Part shown: one piece after another, positions 25,673-34,873 of the stretch | Layout: each line of letters starts with the position of its first letter | Position numbering within the stretch: position 1 is the stretch's first letter | Source of the DNA: Arcanobacterium phocae | GTDB taxonomy: Bacteria; Actinomycetota; Actinomycetes; Actinomycetales; Actinomycetaceae | Direction of reading: 5' to 3' | Assembly: GCF_018913465.1 (NCBI RefSeq) | Contig: NZ_JABAPM010000001.1 | Span: forward strand, 310,001 to 374,000 | Length of the DNA stretch: 64,000 nt | Notes under the pieces: model-generated | Told to the model about the DNA's origin: nothing | Seen by the model: the letters and a program-made list of their open reading frames with translations, nothing else | Databases searched by the model: none | Made by a program: the position numbers and the translations under genes

Positions 25673-25699
25673 AATTATAAAACGTGGCACAATGGCGTC

Positions 25700-26686
25700 A
25701 TGCCACAAACATATAATCCAAGCGACAATGGTGTCGCAGTAGAAATAATCACTTCGCGAGAGGTCCCTTTAGGCGGACTACGTGCCATGACTGTTTATCG
25801 GACATTGCCACAACGCCAACGATCGTTGATAGGGGCATGGTGTTTCATCGATCAGTATGGGCCAGATAATGTTACAGATACTGGCGGTATGGACGTTGCG
25901 CCGCATCCGCATACCGGATTACAAACAGTGTCATGGTTGTTTGAAGGCACTATCACTCACCATGATTCTGGCGGAAATCATGCGGTTATCTTGCCTGGTG
26001 AAGCAAACTTTATGACCGCCGGTTACGGTATCTGCCACTCGGAAGTTTCCACTCAAGACACCACTGTTTTACACGGCGTTCAATTATGGGTGGCGCTACC
26101 AGAAGAAGCACGCCACGGTGAACGCAGATTTGATCATTATGTGCCACCGGTAGTCAAACTCTATGGCGGGCAAGTTCGCGTCTTCGTAGGAGCACTTGCG
26201 GGCTCTGATTCACCAGTTCCAACGTTTACGCCGCTGGTCGGGGCAGAGGTTGTAGTCGAACCTCATGCAACACTCACCCTGGACGTTAATCCAGCTTTCG
26301 AGCATGGTTTGCTGGTTGATAGTGGAGATATTGACTTGGACGGGACTGCGGTGGCACGTACTGAACTTGCTTATACCGGAATTGGCAATTCTCGCTTGCA
26401 TATCCGCAACTCTGCAGATACACCGGGACGGATGCTGCTCATTGGTGGGGAGCCGTTCATGGAGCAGGTAGTTATGTGGTGGAATTTTTTGGCGCGAGAT
26501 TCAGTCGAGCTAGGCGAAATGCGACAAGCCTGGGAGAACGAGAGCGAACGCTTCGGAAAAACAATGGGCTATATCGGGCATGATCCAAACGGGTCAGTAC
26601 GTATATCAGCACCGGTATTACCGGATGTCGTGATTCGCCCGCGCATCAATCCGGAACCATATGCGCGTCCAAGCACAAGAATTTAA
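25700..26686 (+). CDS. Pirin family protein
   Basis: 328 residues, a bicupin. The N-terminal cupin carries the metal-binding motif PHPHTGLQTVSWLFEG with the later HHDSGG and YGICHSEVS residues, as in pirins. The C-terminal half (about 190-310) is the second cupin. Pirins bind Fe or other metals; some have quercetinase activity and others act as redox sensors, so no single reaction can be given. A start at 25700 (ATG) follows an AT-rich region with no strong promoter that I can identify. Confidence 0.9.
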   Translation: MPQTYNPSDNGVAVEIITSREVPLGGLRAMTVYRTLPQRQRSLIGAWCFIDQYGPDNVTDTGGMDVAPHPHTGLQTVSWLFEGTITHHDSGGNHAVILPGEANFMTAGYGICHSEVSTQDTTVLHGVQLWVALPEEARHGERRFDHYVPPVVKLYGGQVRVFVGALAGSDSPVPTFTPLVGAEVVVEPHATLTLDVNPAFEHGLLVDSGDIDLDGTAVARTELAYTGIGNSRLHIRNSADTPGRMLLIGGEPFMEQVVMWWNFLARDSVELGEMRQAWENESERFGKTMGYIGHDPNGSVRISAPVLPDVVIRPRINPEPYARPSTRI

Positions 26687-26731
26687 GCTAACGCAACGAC
26701 GGCTAAAAGAACACTACAGGAAGGAACTTCA

Positions 26732-27076
26732 ATGGCTGAACAACGAACTGATAAAAACGAAACCCCGGTACAGATCCTGGAAGAAAATAACCGTTACGTG
26801 ATTCGTTACGGCAATTCTGATGTAGCGGGCTTTACCCAATATGTTGATAACGATGATGACCGGATCTTTGTCCATACCGAAGTTCGTCCAGAACTCGAAG
26901 GACGCGGTTTAGCTGGAGCTTTAGTTGATGTTGCGCTCCACGAAACAGATGCGGCTGGTAAAACGATCGTGGCGATGTGCCCGATGGTACGTCATTGGGT
27001 CGCAAAGCACGGTGATGGCCTAAAGTGGCGCGGTGCCACAGTGGATGATCAACAAGTTGTTATGAAAACCTTCTGA
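26732..27076 (+). CDS. Small GNAT-like N-acetyltransferase (YjdJ/GCN5-related)
   Basis: 114 residues. The central acetyl-CoA loop is VRPELEGRGLAGALVDVAL (the R/Q-x-x-G-x-G/A type), followed by VAMCPMVRHWVAKH; this is the one-domain family of very short GNATs. The N-terminal strand VIRYGNSDVAGFTQYVDN precedes it. The substrate is unknown. It has a good ribosome site (AGGAAGG) and lies 45 bases after the pirin gene, possibly on one transcript ending at the stem-loop 27096-27131. Confidence 0.87.
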   Translation: MAEQRTDKNETPVQILEENNRYVIRYGNSDVAGFTQYVDNDDDRIFVHTEVRPELEGRGLAGALVDVALHETDAAGKTIVAMCPMVRHWVAKHGDGLKWRGATVDDQQVVMKTF

Positions 27077-27095
27077 GAATTATTCGTGCAGTGAT

Positions 27096-27131
27096 AAGGA
27101 TGTGGCCCCGGAAAACCGGGGCCACATCCTT
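27096..27131. terminator. Bidirectional terminator between convergent GNAT and surface-protein genes
   Basis: A 16-bp perfect stem, AAGGATGTGGCCCCGG (27096-27111) with CCGGGGCCACATCCTT (27116-27131), and an AAAA loop. The A and T ends make it work in either direction. Confidence 0.92.
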
Positions 27132-27152
27132 ACTCGGGTTTAATCTGGACGA

Positions 27153-30047
27153 TTAGCGAGCAGAGTACTTGCGGCGGTACGTCACTGCACCGATACCGCT
27201 AAGAACAAGCATCAGCGAAATCAACGAGACTGGCAGAGTGCCTTCAGTACCTGTGGTTGCAAGGCCGGCTGCTGCCAAATCGTTTGCATCTGGGGTACAT
27301 GGCTTGCCATTGGCATCGAGCCACACTGTTTTCGAGCCAGCAGCGCCAATGGTTGGGCCGAGGTCAAAGTGTCCATCAGTAATGCCTGAGCCAGAGCCAA
27401 CATTGATATTCAGCGTAGTATTACCGGTAAACGTTTGCCCACTTGCAGTAGTTGAGGTCATGGTTAAACCAACCGTATAGTGTCCTGGCTGAGTGAATAC
27501 CCAATTTGGATGAACGTGAGTACCAGTGTTCAGTGTTACTGTCCCATGTCCGCTACCGCCTTGAGCTGAGAACCACTTTTGACCGAGTGCGCCGAAGTTA
27601 CCAGAAGTGAAAACTTCCATGGCACCAGGACCGGAGAATGAAGAGAGCGAGAAGGTTGTCTTCGTGACTTTATTCGCGGAGAGCGAAGGATGCTGGGTGT
27701 TAAGACCAAGCCACGGAACCCCGTGGATCTGAGAGGAAGAAATCATCCACACAGAGCTTCCGGCTGGCACATTACCAACTTGCACTGGAATAGTCGACTT
27801 TCCAGCGTTGCCAATTGCGAATTGGACTGTCGTCGGATCTAGCCACGTAGCTGGGGCTGTGCGGTCGTCTTTAACACGTGGCAATACTGTCTTAGCTCCA
27901 TTGCCACCGATTTCCTTAGGGAAACATTTGGCGACAGGTGGGGTCTTAATAGCTCCGCGATTTGCTGCAGGATCTTGAAGTGTATTGATACCGCCATTAG
28001 CGGAACTGTTGCTGACATTGGAATCATCTTCAGTCTTTGTCGATTCGGTGTTATTAGGAACTTCTTGTTTCTTTTCTTCCGTTCCGACGATCCAGGTGTA
28101 AGTTGCAGTGTTAGAGACAACCTTTTCGCCACCAGTTTCTGGCTTGCCAGAAGCCCGCACTGTCATGGTGTACTTGCCAGGCTTTTCAAATAACCAGTTG
28201 GCGTGCGTGTGTGCGGGGAATGGTTGATGAATCACAGAACCGGCAGTCAATTTGAGTTCGTTTGAGGTGAGTGCTGGTTGGATGCCGCCACCTAATTCTC
28301 CATTGCGGAATAGGAAAACATTTCCGGGACCTTGCACGTCAACAAATTCGATATCGATATCGTTAAATGCTGGCGCGACACCCATTGTATCCCAACCAGG
28401 AAAGAGAACTTTACTTTGGTTTTCGCCACTTTCAGCTAAGAAATACCCATTCTTCGGAAGTGATCCTTGGAGTTTCGTAGGAATGTCCATGAGTGTTTGA
28501 TCCTGTACACGCAGGACGAAGCTCTCTGCCTTACGTAAGATCCCAGACCCTGTGATGTCTTCTTTGGCTTCTAGAACTAATGAACCCTCTTTGTTTGAAA
28601 CATTGAAAAGGTCAATGTGACCGTGATCTAAGGTCACTAAACCGTCTTCAGAAGGGGCAGACTCATTCGAGTTATCTGGTGAAGTCTCGCCAGCAGATTC
28701 TGAATCGTTGCCAGGAGCTGGTGCTGGGGCGACATTATCTTTTGGCTGGTCATTTTCGTCGCGTTGTGCATACCAGGTATACGTAGCAATACGTGATTCA
28801 AATGGTTGTCCATCCTTTTTCCCCACAACTTTGACCATCATTTTATATTGCCCTGGCTCGGTGAAAAGCCAAGTGAAATGCTTGTGTCCGAGTGGCTCAA
28901 GCTCAATTTCAGAGCCTGGACGAAGGATGAATGATCCGTCTTTAAGATCAGATGTAGCGATTCCTGGCTCAATAGCAGAATGGAATGCAGCAACACTCCC
29001 ATTTTCTGGAGCTTGAATATCAGTAAATTGCAAAGCTAGATCTGAGTAACCGGCTTTAGAGTAATCGTTGCTGGCCCAACCAGGGTAGAGCATCTTCCGG
29101 GCTCCAGTATTAGGAGAAATGTACCCATGCTTGAGCTCAGCGGGTAAATTGGTCCACTTGAGTTTTTCGGTAAACCAATCTCGCCCCATTACTAAAATCG
29201 CTGAATCAGCGGGTCGAAGAACTGAACGTCCGGTGATATCTTCTTTCATTTGAAGATTAAGAGATCCATCTTTATTGGTGTTGACGTAGAACATGTCAAG
29301 ATGGCCGTTCCTGAAAAGAAGGGCCTCGTTCTCTTGATCGTTCTTATCTGAACTATCCTGACCAGGGGTTGCCTCTGGCTCGTCTACTTTAGGAGCTGGG
29401 GTCCCTGTACGTAGTGTGATCGTGAAAGGCTTGATAGCTGTGCTTTCAGTTTTGACTTCGCCAATATAACCGGTCACGTCGATTTTATACGTGCCTGGTT
29501 TGGTAGTTAGCCAGATAGTATCTGACAAATCTTCGAACGTAAAACCGTAAGAATCGTCTAGAGTAAACCGGCTTTCGCCTACCTCATTTTTGAGCGCAGG
29601 TAGGTACTTGTCATCTTCTGTCTCATCAAGTAACAGAGCAACTTTCCCATCACCAGCTTTTTGCTTGAAAAATAGAGTTGCACTGTGTGAGTCATCTTCT
29701 TTTGCGGTTTCGTCACTAACCGACCAACCAAGCTCGGTTGACTTCCAAATGTCTGTCCGCTCAACGGTTTCCCCAAGTTCGGTGCCAATTGTTTCGCTCG
29801 GCACCCGGGTGTCTTCTGGGTGGGTTGTCCGTGAAATAAATAGCTCAGATTGATCAGGATCAGCCGTGATGTTTGTGGTTCTAATCTCTGCTTTAACCCC
29901 GTTAGCTTCTGTGGTAGTGAGAGCTAACGTAGCATAATCTTGGAAAGTGGTGGTCGCGCTATCGGCGTACGCCGTTGGCGACAGAGCGGTCAAGGCCAAA
30001 GCACCAACGACAGCCGTCGTCAGAGCCTTCATTTTTCGAAATTTCAT
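27153..30047 (-). CDS. Wall-anchored protein with actinobacterial surface repeats (choice-of-anchor M type)
   Basis: 964 residues from the ATG at 30047; an earlier in-frame start 10 codons upstream only adds a hydrophilic lead. The signal peptide ends about AYADS. There are repeated modules of the type LDHGHIDLFNVS..., each ending in HTHANWLFEKPGKYTMTV or a close variant (HKHFTWLFTEPGQYKMMVKV, HVHPNWVFTQPGHYTVGLTM), separated by acidic Ser/Asn/Glu-rich linkers. The C-terminus has LATTG, a hydrophobic span and RRKYSAR, a sortase-type anchor. Such modules are known from actinobacterial surface proteins linked to metal ABC transporters. No transporter is adjacent here, but a Fur/Zur-like box lies upstream. 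Confidence 0.85.
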   Translation of the reverse strand: MKFRKMKALTTAVVGALALTALSPTAYADSATTTFQDYATLALTTTEANGVKAEIRTTNITADPDQSELFISRTTHPEDTRVPSETIGTELGETVERTDIWKSTELGWSVSDETAKEDDSHSATLFFKQKAGDGKVALLLDETEDDKYLPALKNEVGESRFTLDDSYGFTFEDLSDTIWLTTKPGTYKIDVTGYIGEVKTESTAIKPFTITLRTGTPAPKVDEPEATPGQDSSDKNDQENEALLFRNGHLDMFYVNTNKDGSLNLQMKEDITGRSVLRPADSAILVMGRDWFTEKLKWTNLPAELKHGYISPNTGARKMLYPGWASNDYSKAGYSDLALQFTDIQAPENGSVAAFHSAIEPGIATSDLKDGSFILRPGSEIELEPLGHKHFTWLFTEPGQYKMMVKVVGKKDGQPFESRIATYTWYAQRDENDQPKDNVAPAPAPGNDSESAGETSPDNSNESAPSEDGLVTLDHGHIDLFNVSNKEGSLVLEAKEDITGSGILRKAESFVLRVQDQTLMDIPTKLQGSLPKNGYFLAESGENQSKVLFPGWDTMGVAPAFNDIDIEFVDVQGPGNVFLFRNGELGGGIQPALTSNELKLTAGSVIHQPFPAHTHANWLFEKPGKYTMTVRASGKPETGGEKVVSNTATYTWIVGTEEKKQEVPNNTESTKTEDDSNVSNSSANGGINTLQDPAANRGAIKTPPVAKCFPKEIGGNGAKTVLPRVKDDRTAPATWLDPTTVQFAIGNAGKSTIPVQVGNVPAGSSVWMISSSQIHGVPWLGLNTQHPSLSANKVTKTTFSLSSFSGPGAMEVFTSGNFGALGQKWFSAQGGSGHGTVTLNTGTHVHPNWVFTQPGHYTVGLTMTSTTASGQTFTGNTTLNINVGSGSGITDGHFDLGPTIGAAGSKTVWLDANGKPCTPDANDLAAAGLATTGTEGTLPVSLISLMLVLSGIGAVTYRRKYSAR

Positions 30048-30132
30048 TCGTAGCTTTCTTCTCGAATGCGTGTACACAGTACCTATGGGATAGTGCTAGT
30101 TATAGATACTGCCTTATCGACTACAACTCTAT

Positions 30133-30153
30133 TGGGAATGATAACTATTCTCA
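30133..30153. promoter_or_regulatory. Fur/Zur-like inverted repeat between surface-protein and nadE genes
   Basis: TGGGAAT (30133-30139), GATAACT, ATTCTCA (30147-30153): arms match at 6 of 7 positions. The core AATGATAACTATT resembles Fur-superfamily boxes (AATGATAATCATT). It sits about 90 bases upstream of the wall-anchored protein, whose family is often metal-regulated. Confidence 0.4.
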
Positions 30154-30206
30154 AGTAGTTAAGATGTGTTATCGCGTATTGCACAATGCACGGTAGACTG
30201 GCAGTT

Positions 30207-31037
30207 ATGTCTACAGAATTACAGCGCACAATTATCACGTCCTTGGGAGTTAAACCCACGATCGACCCTGCTGAGGAAGTCCGAACTCGAGTCAATTTTC
30301 TTTGTGACTATGTTCGAGCCACACATACTAGTGGATTCGTTCTGGGAATCTCCGGTGGTGTGGACTCTACTTTGGGCGGGCGACTCGCTCAACTAGCCGC
30401 GGAGAAGCTCCGTGATGAAGGTTATGAAGCTCGGTTCATCGCGGTACGTTTGCCGTACGGAGTACAGGCTGATGAAAAAGACGCAACCGGTGCAGTGGAA
30501 TGGATCAATCCAGACCAAGCCATCACGATTAATGTTCAACCGGCTACCGACGCGATGGTAGCTGCCTATAACGATGGAATGACTGCAACAATTACCGATT
30601 TTAATAAAGGCAATGTTAAAGCTCGAATGCGGATGATTGCGCAATTCGCTATCGCTGGCGACGAACGCCTATTGGTTATTGGCACTGATCACGCGGCTGA
30701 GAATATCACTGGATTCTTTACAAAATTCGGCGATGGCGCAGCAGATATTCTGCCACTTGCTGGTTTGAACAAACGGCAAGTTCGCTCACTTGCTCAGTAT
30801 CTGGGAGCACCAGAGTGCCTATGGCGTAAAACTCCAACAGCAGATCTGCTTGATGGTAATCCTGGACGCACTGATGAAGATGAACTTGGTATGAGTTACG
30901 AGCATATTGACGACTATCTCGAAGGTAAAGAGATACCGACGCCGATCGCTGACAAGCTTGAACAACGCTGGGTGCGAGCTCAGCACAAACGAGTTATGCC
31001 GGTACAGCCAAGTGATACATGGTGGCGAGAGAACTAA
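30207..31037 (+). CDS. nadE: NH3-dependent NAD+ synthetase
   Basis: 276 residues from the ATG at 30207 (MSTELQRTIITSLGVKPTID), matching the E. coli NadE N-terminus and length; an ATG seven codons earlier is possible. It converts nicotinic-acid adenine dinucleotide to NAD with ATP and ammonia. The PP-loop ATPase motif is LGISGGVDST, and later parts include GNVKARMRMIAQFAIAG, GTDHAAENITGFFTKFGDG and the C-terminal KRVMPVQP. It is short, with no glutaminase domain, so it uses free ammonia or a partner. The pncB gene at 40618-41964 feeds the same salvage pathway. Confidence 0.96.
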   Translation: MSTELQRTIITSLGVKPTIDPAEEVRTRVNFLCDYVRATHTSGFVLGISGGVDSTLGGRLAQLAAEKLRDEGYEARFIAVRLPYGVQADEKDATGAVEWINPDQAITINVQPATDAMVAAYNDGMTATITDFNKGNVKARMRMIAQFAIAGDERLLVIGTDHAAENITGFFTKFGDGAADILPLAGLNKRQVRSLAQYLGAPECLWRKTPTADLLDGNPGRTDEDELGMSYEHIDDYLEGKEIPTPIADKLEQRWVRAQHKRVMPVQPSDTWWREN

Positions 31038-31049
31038 ATTCTCTTTTTT
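31028..31049 (+). terminator. nadE terminator with the stop codon in its loop
   Basis: AGAGAA (31028-31033), loop CTAAA, TTCTCT (31039-31044), followed by TTTTT. The stop codon TAA (31035-31037) sits inside the loop. Confidence 0.8.
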
Positions 31050-31051
31050 GA

Positions 31052-32218
31052 CTATTGCTCAGACATTGCGTGCTCCAATTGTGGGGTGCGCAATGTCTTA
31101 TAAACTGACCAAATAATAGCGATTAGTGGAATTGCGATAACTGCGCCCATAAGCCCGCCAGCAAATCCGCCCGCTGCCACGCCGATAGCTACTCCAACAG
31201 GGTGTACAGAGACCTTCTTTCCCATGATAAGTGGTTGCAAAAGGTGACCTTCAATTTGGCCAATAGCAGCGATACCAACACCGACAATGATGAACATTGT
31301 TAAACCGTCAGTAGCTAAGCCAACAAACATTGCTACCAGCATTGCGGTAGGCGCTCCGACGAGTGGAATAAAGGTTCCGAGCATGACAAGTACTGCTAAC
31401 GGAGCAGCAAGCGGAAGATCTAATATCCACAAGAAAATGAACGAAAGACCGCCGTTAGTGACGGCAATAATCACTGTGCCAGCGGCATATCCAGAGAACG
31501 CTGACCAGCCGGCAAGGGCGCCTTTATTGATGCGCTCGCGTTTTTGCTGCGGAACTAAATCTAGGAACCACTGCCACATGGATTCTCCTGATGCCAGCAG
31601 AAATACCGTAATAAAAATTGCTAGCGCGATCACTGTGACAATAATTGCTAGCTGACTAGCATTAGACAAAACAGTTTGAGCGATCGAACCAGCGTGATCT
31701 TGCGCGTAACGCGTGCCTTGTTGAAGCGCATCAGAGACGACGTCGAGCAGTTGCGATCGATGAACCTTGAATGGTAGCGATCCATCGGTGAGCATGGTGA
31801 CGATATTATCGACGCCATTTGTGAACTGCCGGGCGAGGGCGTTCCACTGATTGATGACTGAAAAAACAATATATGTTACTAGGCCACCAATTACTGCGAA
31901 TCCGCTAATGACCGCGACTGCTGTTGCCAGTGCACGTGGTATGAATTTTTCCAACCAATTAACGATTGGGAGTAATACAGCAGTTAAAACGCAAGCAAGA
32001 AAGACGCCGAGGAAGACTTGATAGACCATTCCTAGCAGATACACAACTGCGGCAATAACGAGCCCGATTCCGATCAGTGACCAGGCCCCAAGACCGTATT
32101 TAACCAATGAATGTGGAATACCGGAGGAGCGGGGAGCGGGCTGACCAACGATGGTACTCCACGTTTGCTTTTCTACCGGCAGTTGAGGTTGAGAATGCGC
32201 TTCTGTCCGTTTCCTCAT
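31052..32218 (-). CDS. AI-2E family (PerM/YdiK) membrane protein
   Basis: 388 residues, about eight hydrophobic spans: IGLVIAAVVYLLGMVYQVFL, AVAVISGFAVIGGLVTYIVF, then a soluble loop, then FIFLWILDLPLAAPLAVLVM, GTFIPLVGAPTAMLVAMF, the GVGIAAIGQIEGHLLQPLIMG signature, and a C-terminal span ending IPLIAIIWSVYKTL. Members were first linked to autoinducer-2 export, but many act as ion or other small-solute transporters, so the substrate is open. The C-terminal codons lie inside a stem (31061-31070 with 31089-31098). Confidence 0.88.
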   Translation of the reverse strand: MRKRTEAHSQPQLPVEKQTWSTIVGQPAPRSSGIPHSLVKYGLGAWSLIGIGLVIAAVVYLLGMVYQVFLGVFLACVLTAVLLPIVNWLEKFIPRALATAVAVISGFAVIGGLVTYIVFSVINQWNALARQFTNGVDNIVTMLTDGSLPFKVHRSQLLDVVSDALQQGTRYAQDHAGSIAQTVLSNASQLAIIVTVIALAIFITVFLLASGESMWQWFLDLVPQQKRERINKGALAGWSAFSGYAAGTVIIAVTNGGLSFIFLWILDLPLAAPLAVLVMLGTFIPLVGAPTAMLVAMFVGLATDGLTMFIIVGVGIAAIGQIEGHLLQPLIMGKKVSVHPVGVAIGVAAGGFAGGLMGAVIAIPLIAIIWSVYKTLRTPQLEHAMSEQ

Positions 32219-32380
32219 TAGCTACTCCTAAATACTGAGCTGACATACGAACGCTCATCTAATAAGACTATAGCGAATGTCTGCATGAAACTTTAGGACA
32301 GACCACAGGTACTTGCTCTTCACCTCACAGTAGAGGAGAATGAAAGGCAGATCACAAATCAGCAATGAAGCAGGTGCCCC

Positions 32381-34114
32381 ATGAAAAAGTTGATCAATGA
32401 CCCACGGAACGTCGTCGCAGATGCCTTACAAGGAATGTCGGCTGCTCATCCACAGCTACGCATAGATCATGATAAACGCATCATATTTCGTGCGAGTGCG
32501 CCGCAGAAGAAAGTCGCGCTAGTATCTGGTGGCGGTTCCGGGCATGAGCCATTGCATGGTGGGTTTGTCGGGACGGGAATGCTAGACGCTGCTGTGGCGG
32601 GAGAGATTTTTACATCTCCCACCCCAGACCAAGTTAGTGCGGCTATTGAGGGCGTCGATGGTGGTCAAGGCGTCCTGCTTATCATTAAAAACTACACTGG
32701 AGACGTCCTGAATTTTCAGATGGCTGCGGAACTTGCCTAGGCTGATGGAGTGCAAGTGGAGAGCGTCGTCGTCAACGATGACGTTGCAGTAGAAGATTCT
32801 TCCTTTACTGCAGGACGACGCGGTGTTGGCCTCACCGTTTTACTCGAAAAGATCGCGGGAGCTGCTGCCGAAGAAGGACAAGATCTGCAACAGGTTACCC
32901 AGATAGCGCAGCAGGTTATTGATAATGGTCGCTCAATGGGAGTTGCACTGTCATCAGTTACGCTACCCGCCGTAGGAAAACCATCTTTTGAACTACCCGA
33001 TGACGAAATCGAAATGGGAGTGGGCATCCATGGCGAACCAGGACGCCACCGCATCGGAATGAAAGACGCTCATGGGATCGCATCCGATCTAGTTGAGGCA
33101 ATCCTCGCGGACCTTGATTTTACGGATTCGCCAGTGATAGCCATGCTCAACGGCATGGGCGCTACTCCGCTGATCGAACTCTATGTTGTGTACGGGGAAG
33201 TGGAGCGGTTGCTGGCCGAACGTGGGGTACGGGTAGTTCGCAACCTCGTCGGCAATTACATCACGTCACTGGACATGGCTGGATGCTCATTAACTTTGCT
33301 TCGCGCCGACGACGAACTGCTTCGCCTTTGGGATGCACCCGTGGCAACTCCAGCTTTGACACGTGGAGAAGCTACTGCTGCAACGTCGTCGTTTGAGCGT
33401 CCTAAGACTCCGTCAACGATGAAGGATAAGCCGGAAGTGTTTGTGAAGGATGAGGCTCGTCAAGCCGAGCATGCATCTGGCAACGGGATCAGTATTGGGA
33501 TGATGAAACGCTGGATTGGCATCGCAGCCGAGATTATCGATGATAACCAAGAGCAGCTCACCGAACTTGATGCGGCTATTGGTGACGCTGACCATGGCGC
33601 AAATATTTCGCGCGGAATGACGCAAGCATATGCGACACTTGAAAAATCTCAGCCTGACTCTTTTACAGAGATTGGTAAGACAGTTGGGATGTCATTGGTC
33701 TCGAGCGTGGGCGGAGCCTCTGGTCCACTTTATGGCACATTCTTCCTCCGTTTCGGGCAAGAAACCGTAGATATAGAAGAACTTGATGTGCCTACGTTAG
33801 CAGCTGCATTCCGGGCCGGTGTTGACGGGGTTCGCGCTCGCGGAAAAGCCGAGGCCGGCGAGAAAACTATGCTCGATGTTCTTATGCCAGTAGCGGACGT
33901 CCTCGAAGCATATTCGGACGCTCAATTGCAAGATGCGATCAGCGCTGCCCGTCAGGCAGCATTTACTGGCAGAGACGAAACTGTGGATATGGTAGCGAAG
34001 AAAGGGCGAGCATCTTACCTAGGCGAGCGATCGATAGGGCATATGGATCCGGGTGCAGCGTCAGCAGCGCTGATCGTTGATGCCCTTGCCTCGGCAGTAG
34101 AGGAGCACCGATGA
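32381..34114 (+). pseudogene. dhaKL: Dihydroxyacetone kinase DhaK-DhaL fusion interrupted by an in-frame amber codon
   Basis: One frame of 577 sense codons plus stop, broken by TAG at codon 120 (32738-32740). Before it lies the DhaK N-terminus with [20 protein letters not shown] and [22 protein letters not shown]. After it the same frame continues as [19 protein letters not shown], with the DHA-binding His in [12 protein letters not shown] (H217), then a linker and DhaL (about 360-577; [30 protein letters not shown]). Nothing else in the reading frame looks damaged. DhaK-DhaL uses DhaM to phosphorylate dihydroxyacetone. Either a recent nonsense mutation, a sequencing error, or read-through. 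Confidence 0.85.
32750..34114 (+). CDS. Downstream part of DhaK plus DhaL (ORF after the amber codon)
   Basis: 454 residues if translation restarted at the GTG at 32750, ten bases after the amber stop. No proper ribosome site stands before that GTG. It holds the C-terminal half of DhaK (with the substrate His) and the whole DhaL domain, whose Asp ligands (DGADHG-like DADHG) bind ADP-Mg. DhaL could still fold as a separate domain, but DhaK activity needs the N-terminal sheet that is cut off here. Same locus as the spanning entry; listed because an automated gene caller would show it alone. Confidence 0.5.
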   Translation: MQVESVVVNDDVAVEDSSFTAGRRGVGLTVLLEKIAGAAAEEGQDLQQVTQIAQQVIDNGRSMGVALSSVTLPAVGKPSFELPDDEIEMGVGIHGEPGRHRIGMKDAHGIASDLVEAILADLDFTDSPVIAMLNGMGATPLIELYVVYGEVERLLAERGVRVVRNLVGNYITSLDMAGCSLTLLRADDELLRLWDAPVATPALTRGEATAATSSFERPKTPSTMKDKPEVFVKDEARQAEHASGNGISIGMMKRWIGIAAEIIDDNQEQLTELDAAIGDADHGANISRGMTQAYATLEKSQPDSFTEIGKTVGMSLVSSVGGASGPLYGTFFLRFGQETVDIEELDVPTLAAAFRAGVDGVRARGKAEAGEKTMLDVLMPVADVLEAYSDAQLQDAISAARQAAFTGRDETVDMVAKKGRASYLGERSIGHMDPGAASAALIVDALASAVEEHR

Positions 34115-34827
34115 GCGTAGGCATAGTTCTGGTATCGCACTCGGTTCAACTGGCGCAAGCGACCGTTGAGCTGATTGGTCAAATGCAGTCAGATAAGCCT
34201 GCAACCGTGGCTATTGCGGCCGGTAGCGCTGACGGCGGATTCGGCACGGATGCAATGGCTATTATGAACGCCATCGAAGAAGCACAATCGGGTAGTGGCG
34301 TTGTTGTGTTAACTGATTTGGGATCCGCAATTTTGTCCGCAGATATGGCGTTGGAATTCCTTGGTTATCCAGATGACGTTGTGATGGTAGGCGCGCCGTT
34401 TGTAGAAGGCGCACTTGCTGCAACAATAACGGCGTCTAATGGTGGTGCTTTAGCTGACGTTGCTCAACAAGCACGAACAGCGCTAGACGCTAAACGACGT
34501 CATATCGACGGCGAACCTGCCAGTGAAATCGGCGTCGCTCCCCAACAGCCTTCCGCTGATACTATTTTTCATCAGCTTCGGGTTGTCAACGCGGCTGGCT
34601 TACACGCCCGTCCAGCTGCTCGCGTCGCTCACCTTGCGAGCCAATATGATGCGGAGATAACTGTTATTTATCAAGGTGAACACGCTGCAGCCACATCTGC
34701 GATGGCATTAGCTGGATTAGGGACACAAGCAGGAGATTTTATTGAACTTCAAGCCAGTGGTCGCCAAGCATCGGAGGCACTAGTTGCGCTCACCGAGCTG
34801 ATCGAATCTGGCTTTGGTGAAGACTAG
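34111..34827 (+). CDS. dhaM: DhaM: PTS phosphoryl donor for dihydroxyacetone kinase, with HPr domain
   Basis: 238 residues. The N-terminal EIIA(Man)-like domain (1-125) has the phospho-His in VGIVLVSHSVQLAQ and the segment VVLTDLGSAILSADMALEFL. A second domain (about 150-238) is HPr with the active His in GLHARPAARVAHLASQYDAE. No EI-like domain follows, so free enzyme I must feed it. It overlaps the dhaL stop (ATGA), confirming a dhaKL-dhaM operon that passes PEP phosphate to DHA. Intact despite the amber upstream. Confidence 0.93.
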   Translation: MSVGIVLVSHSVQLAQATVELIGQMQSDKPATVAIAAGSADGGFGTDAMAIMNAIEEAQSGSGVVVLTDLGSAILSADMALEFLGYPDDVVMVGAPFVEGALAATITASNGGALADVAQQARTALDAKRRHIDGEPASEIGVAPQQPSADTIFHQLRVVNAAGLHARPAARVAHLASQYDAEITVIYQGEHAAATSAMALAGLGTQAGDFIELQASGRQASEALVALTELIESGFGED

Positions 34828-34834
34828 ATAAATG

Positions 34835-34873
34835 GGGACGACGGCGCTAACGACTAGCGTCGTCGTCCCTATT
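34835..34873. terminator. Bidirectional terminator between dhaM and the esterase gene
   Basis: GGGACGACGGCGCTA (34835-34849) pairs with TAGCGTCGTCGTCCC (34855-34869) with one G-U pair and a 5-base loop; TATT follows. It overlaps the end of the leftward esterase gene. Confidence 0.8.

Noticed and set aside
32738-32740. Pyrrolysine or other recoding at the dhaK amber codon
   Set aside because: No pylT-like tRNA or other recoding signal is visible in this window, and DhaK does not use such a residue. Recent mutation is simpler.
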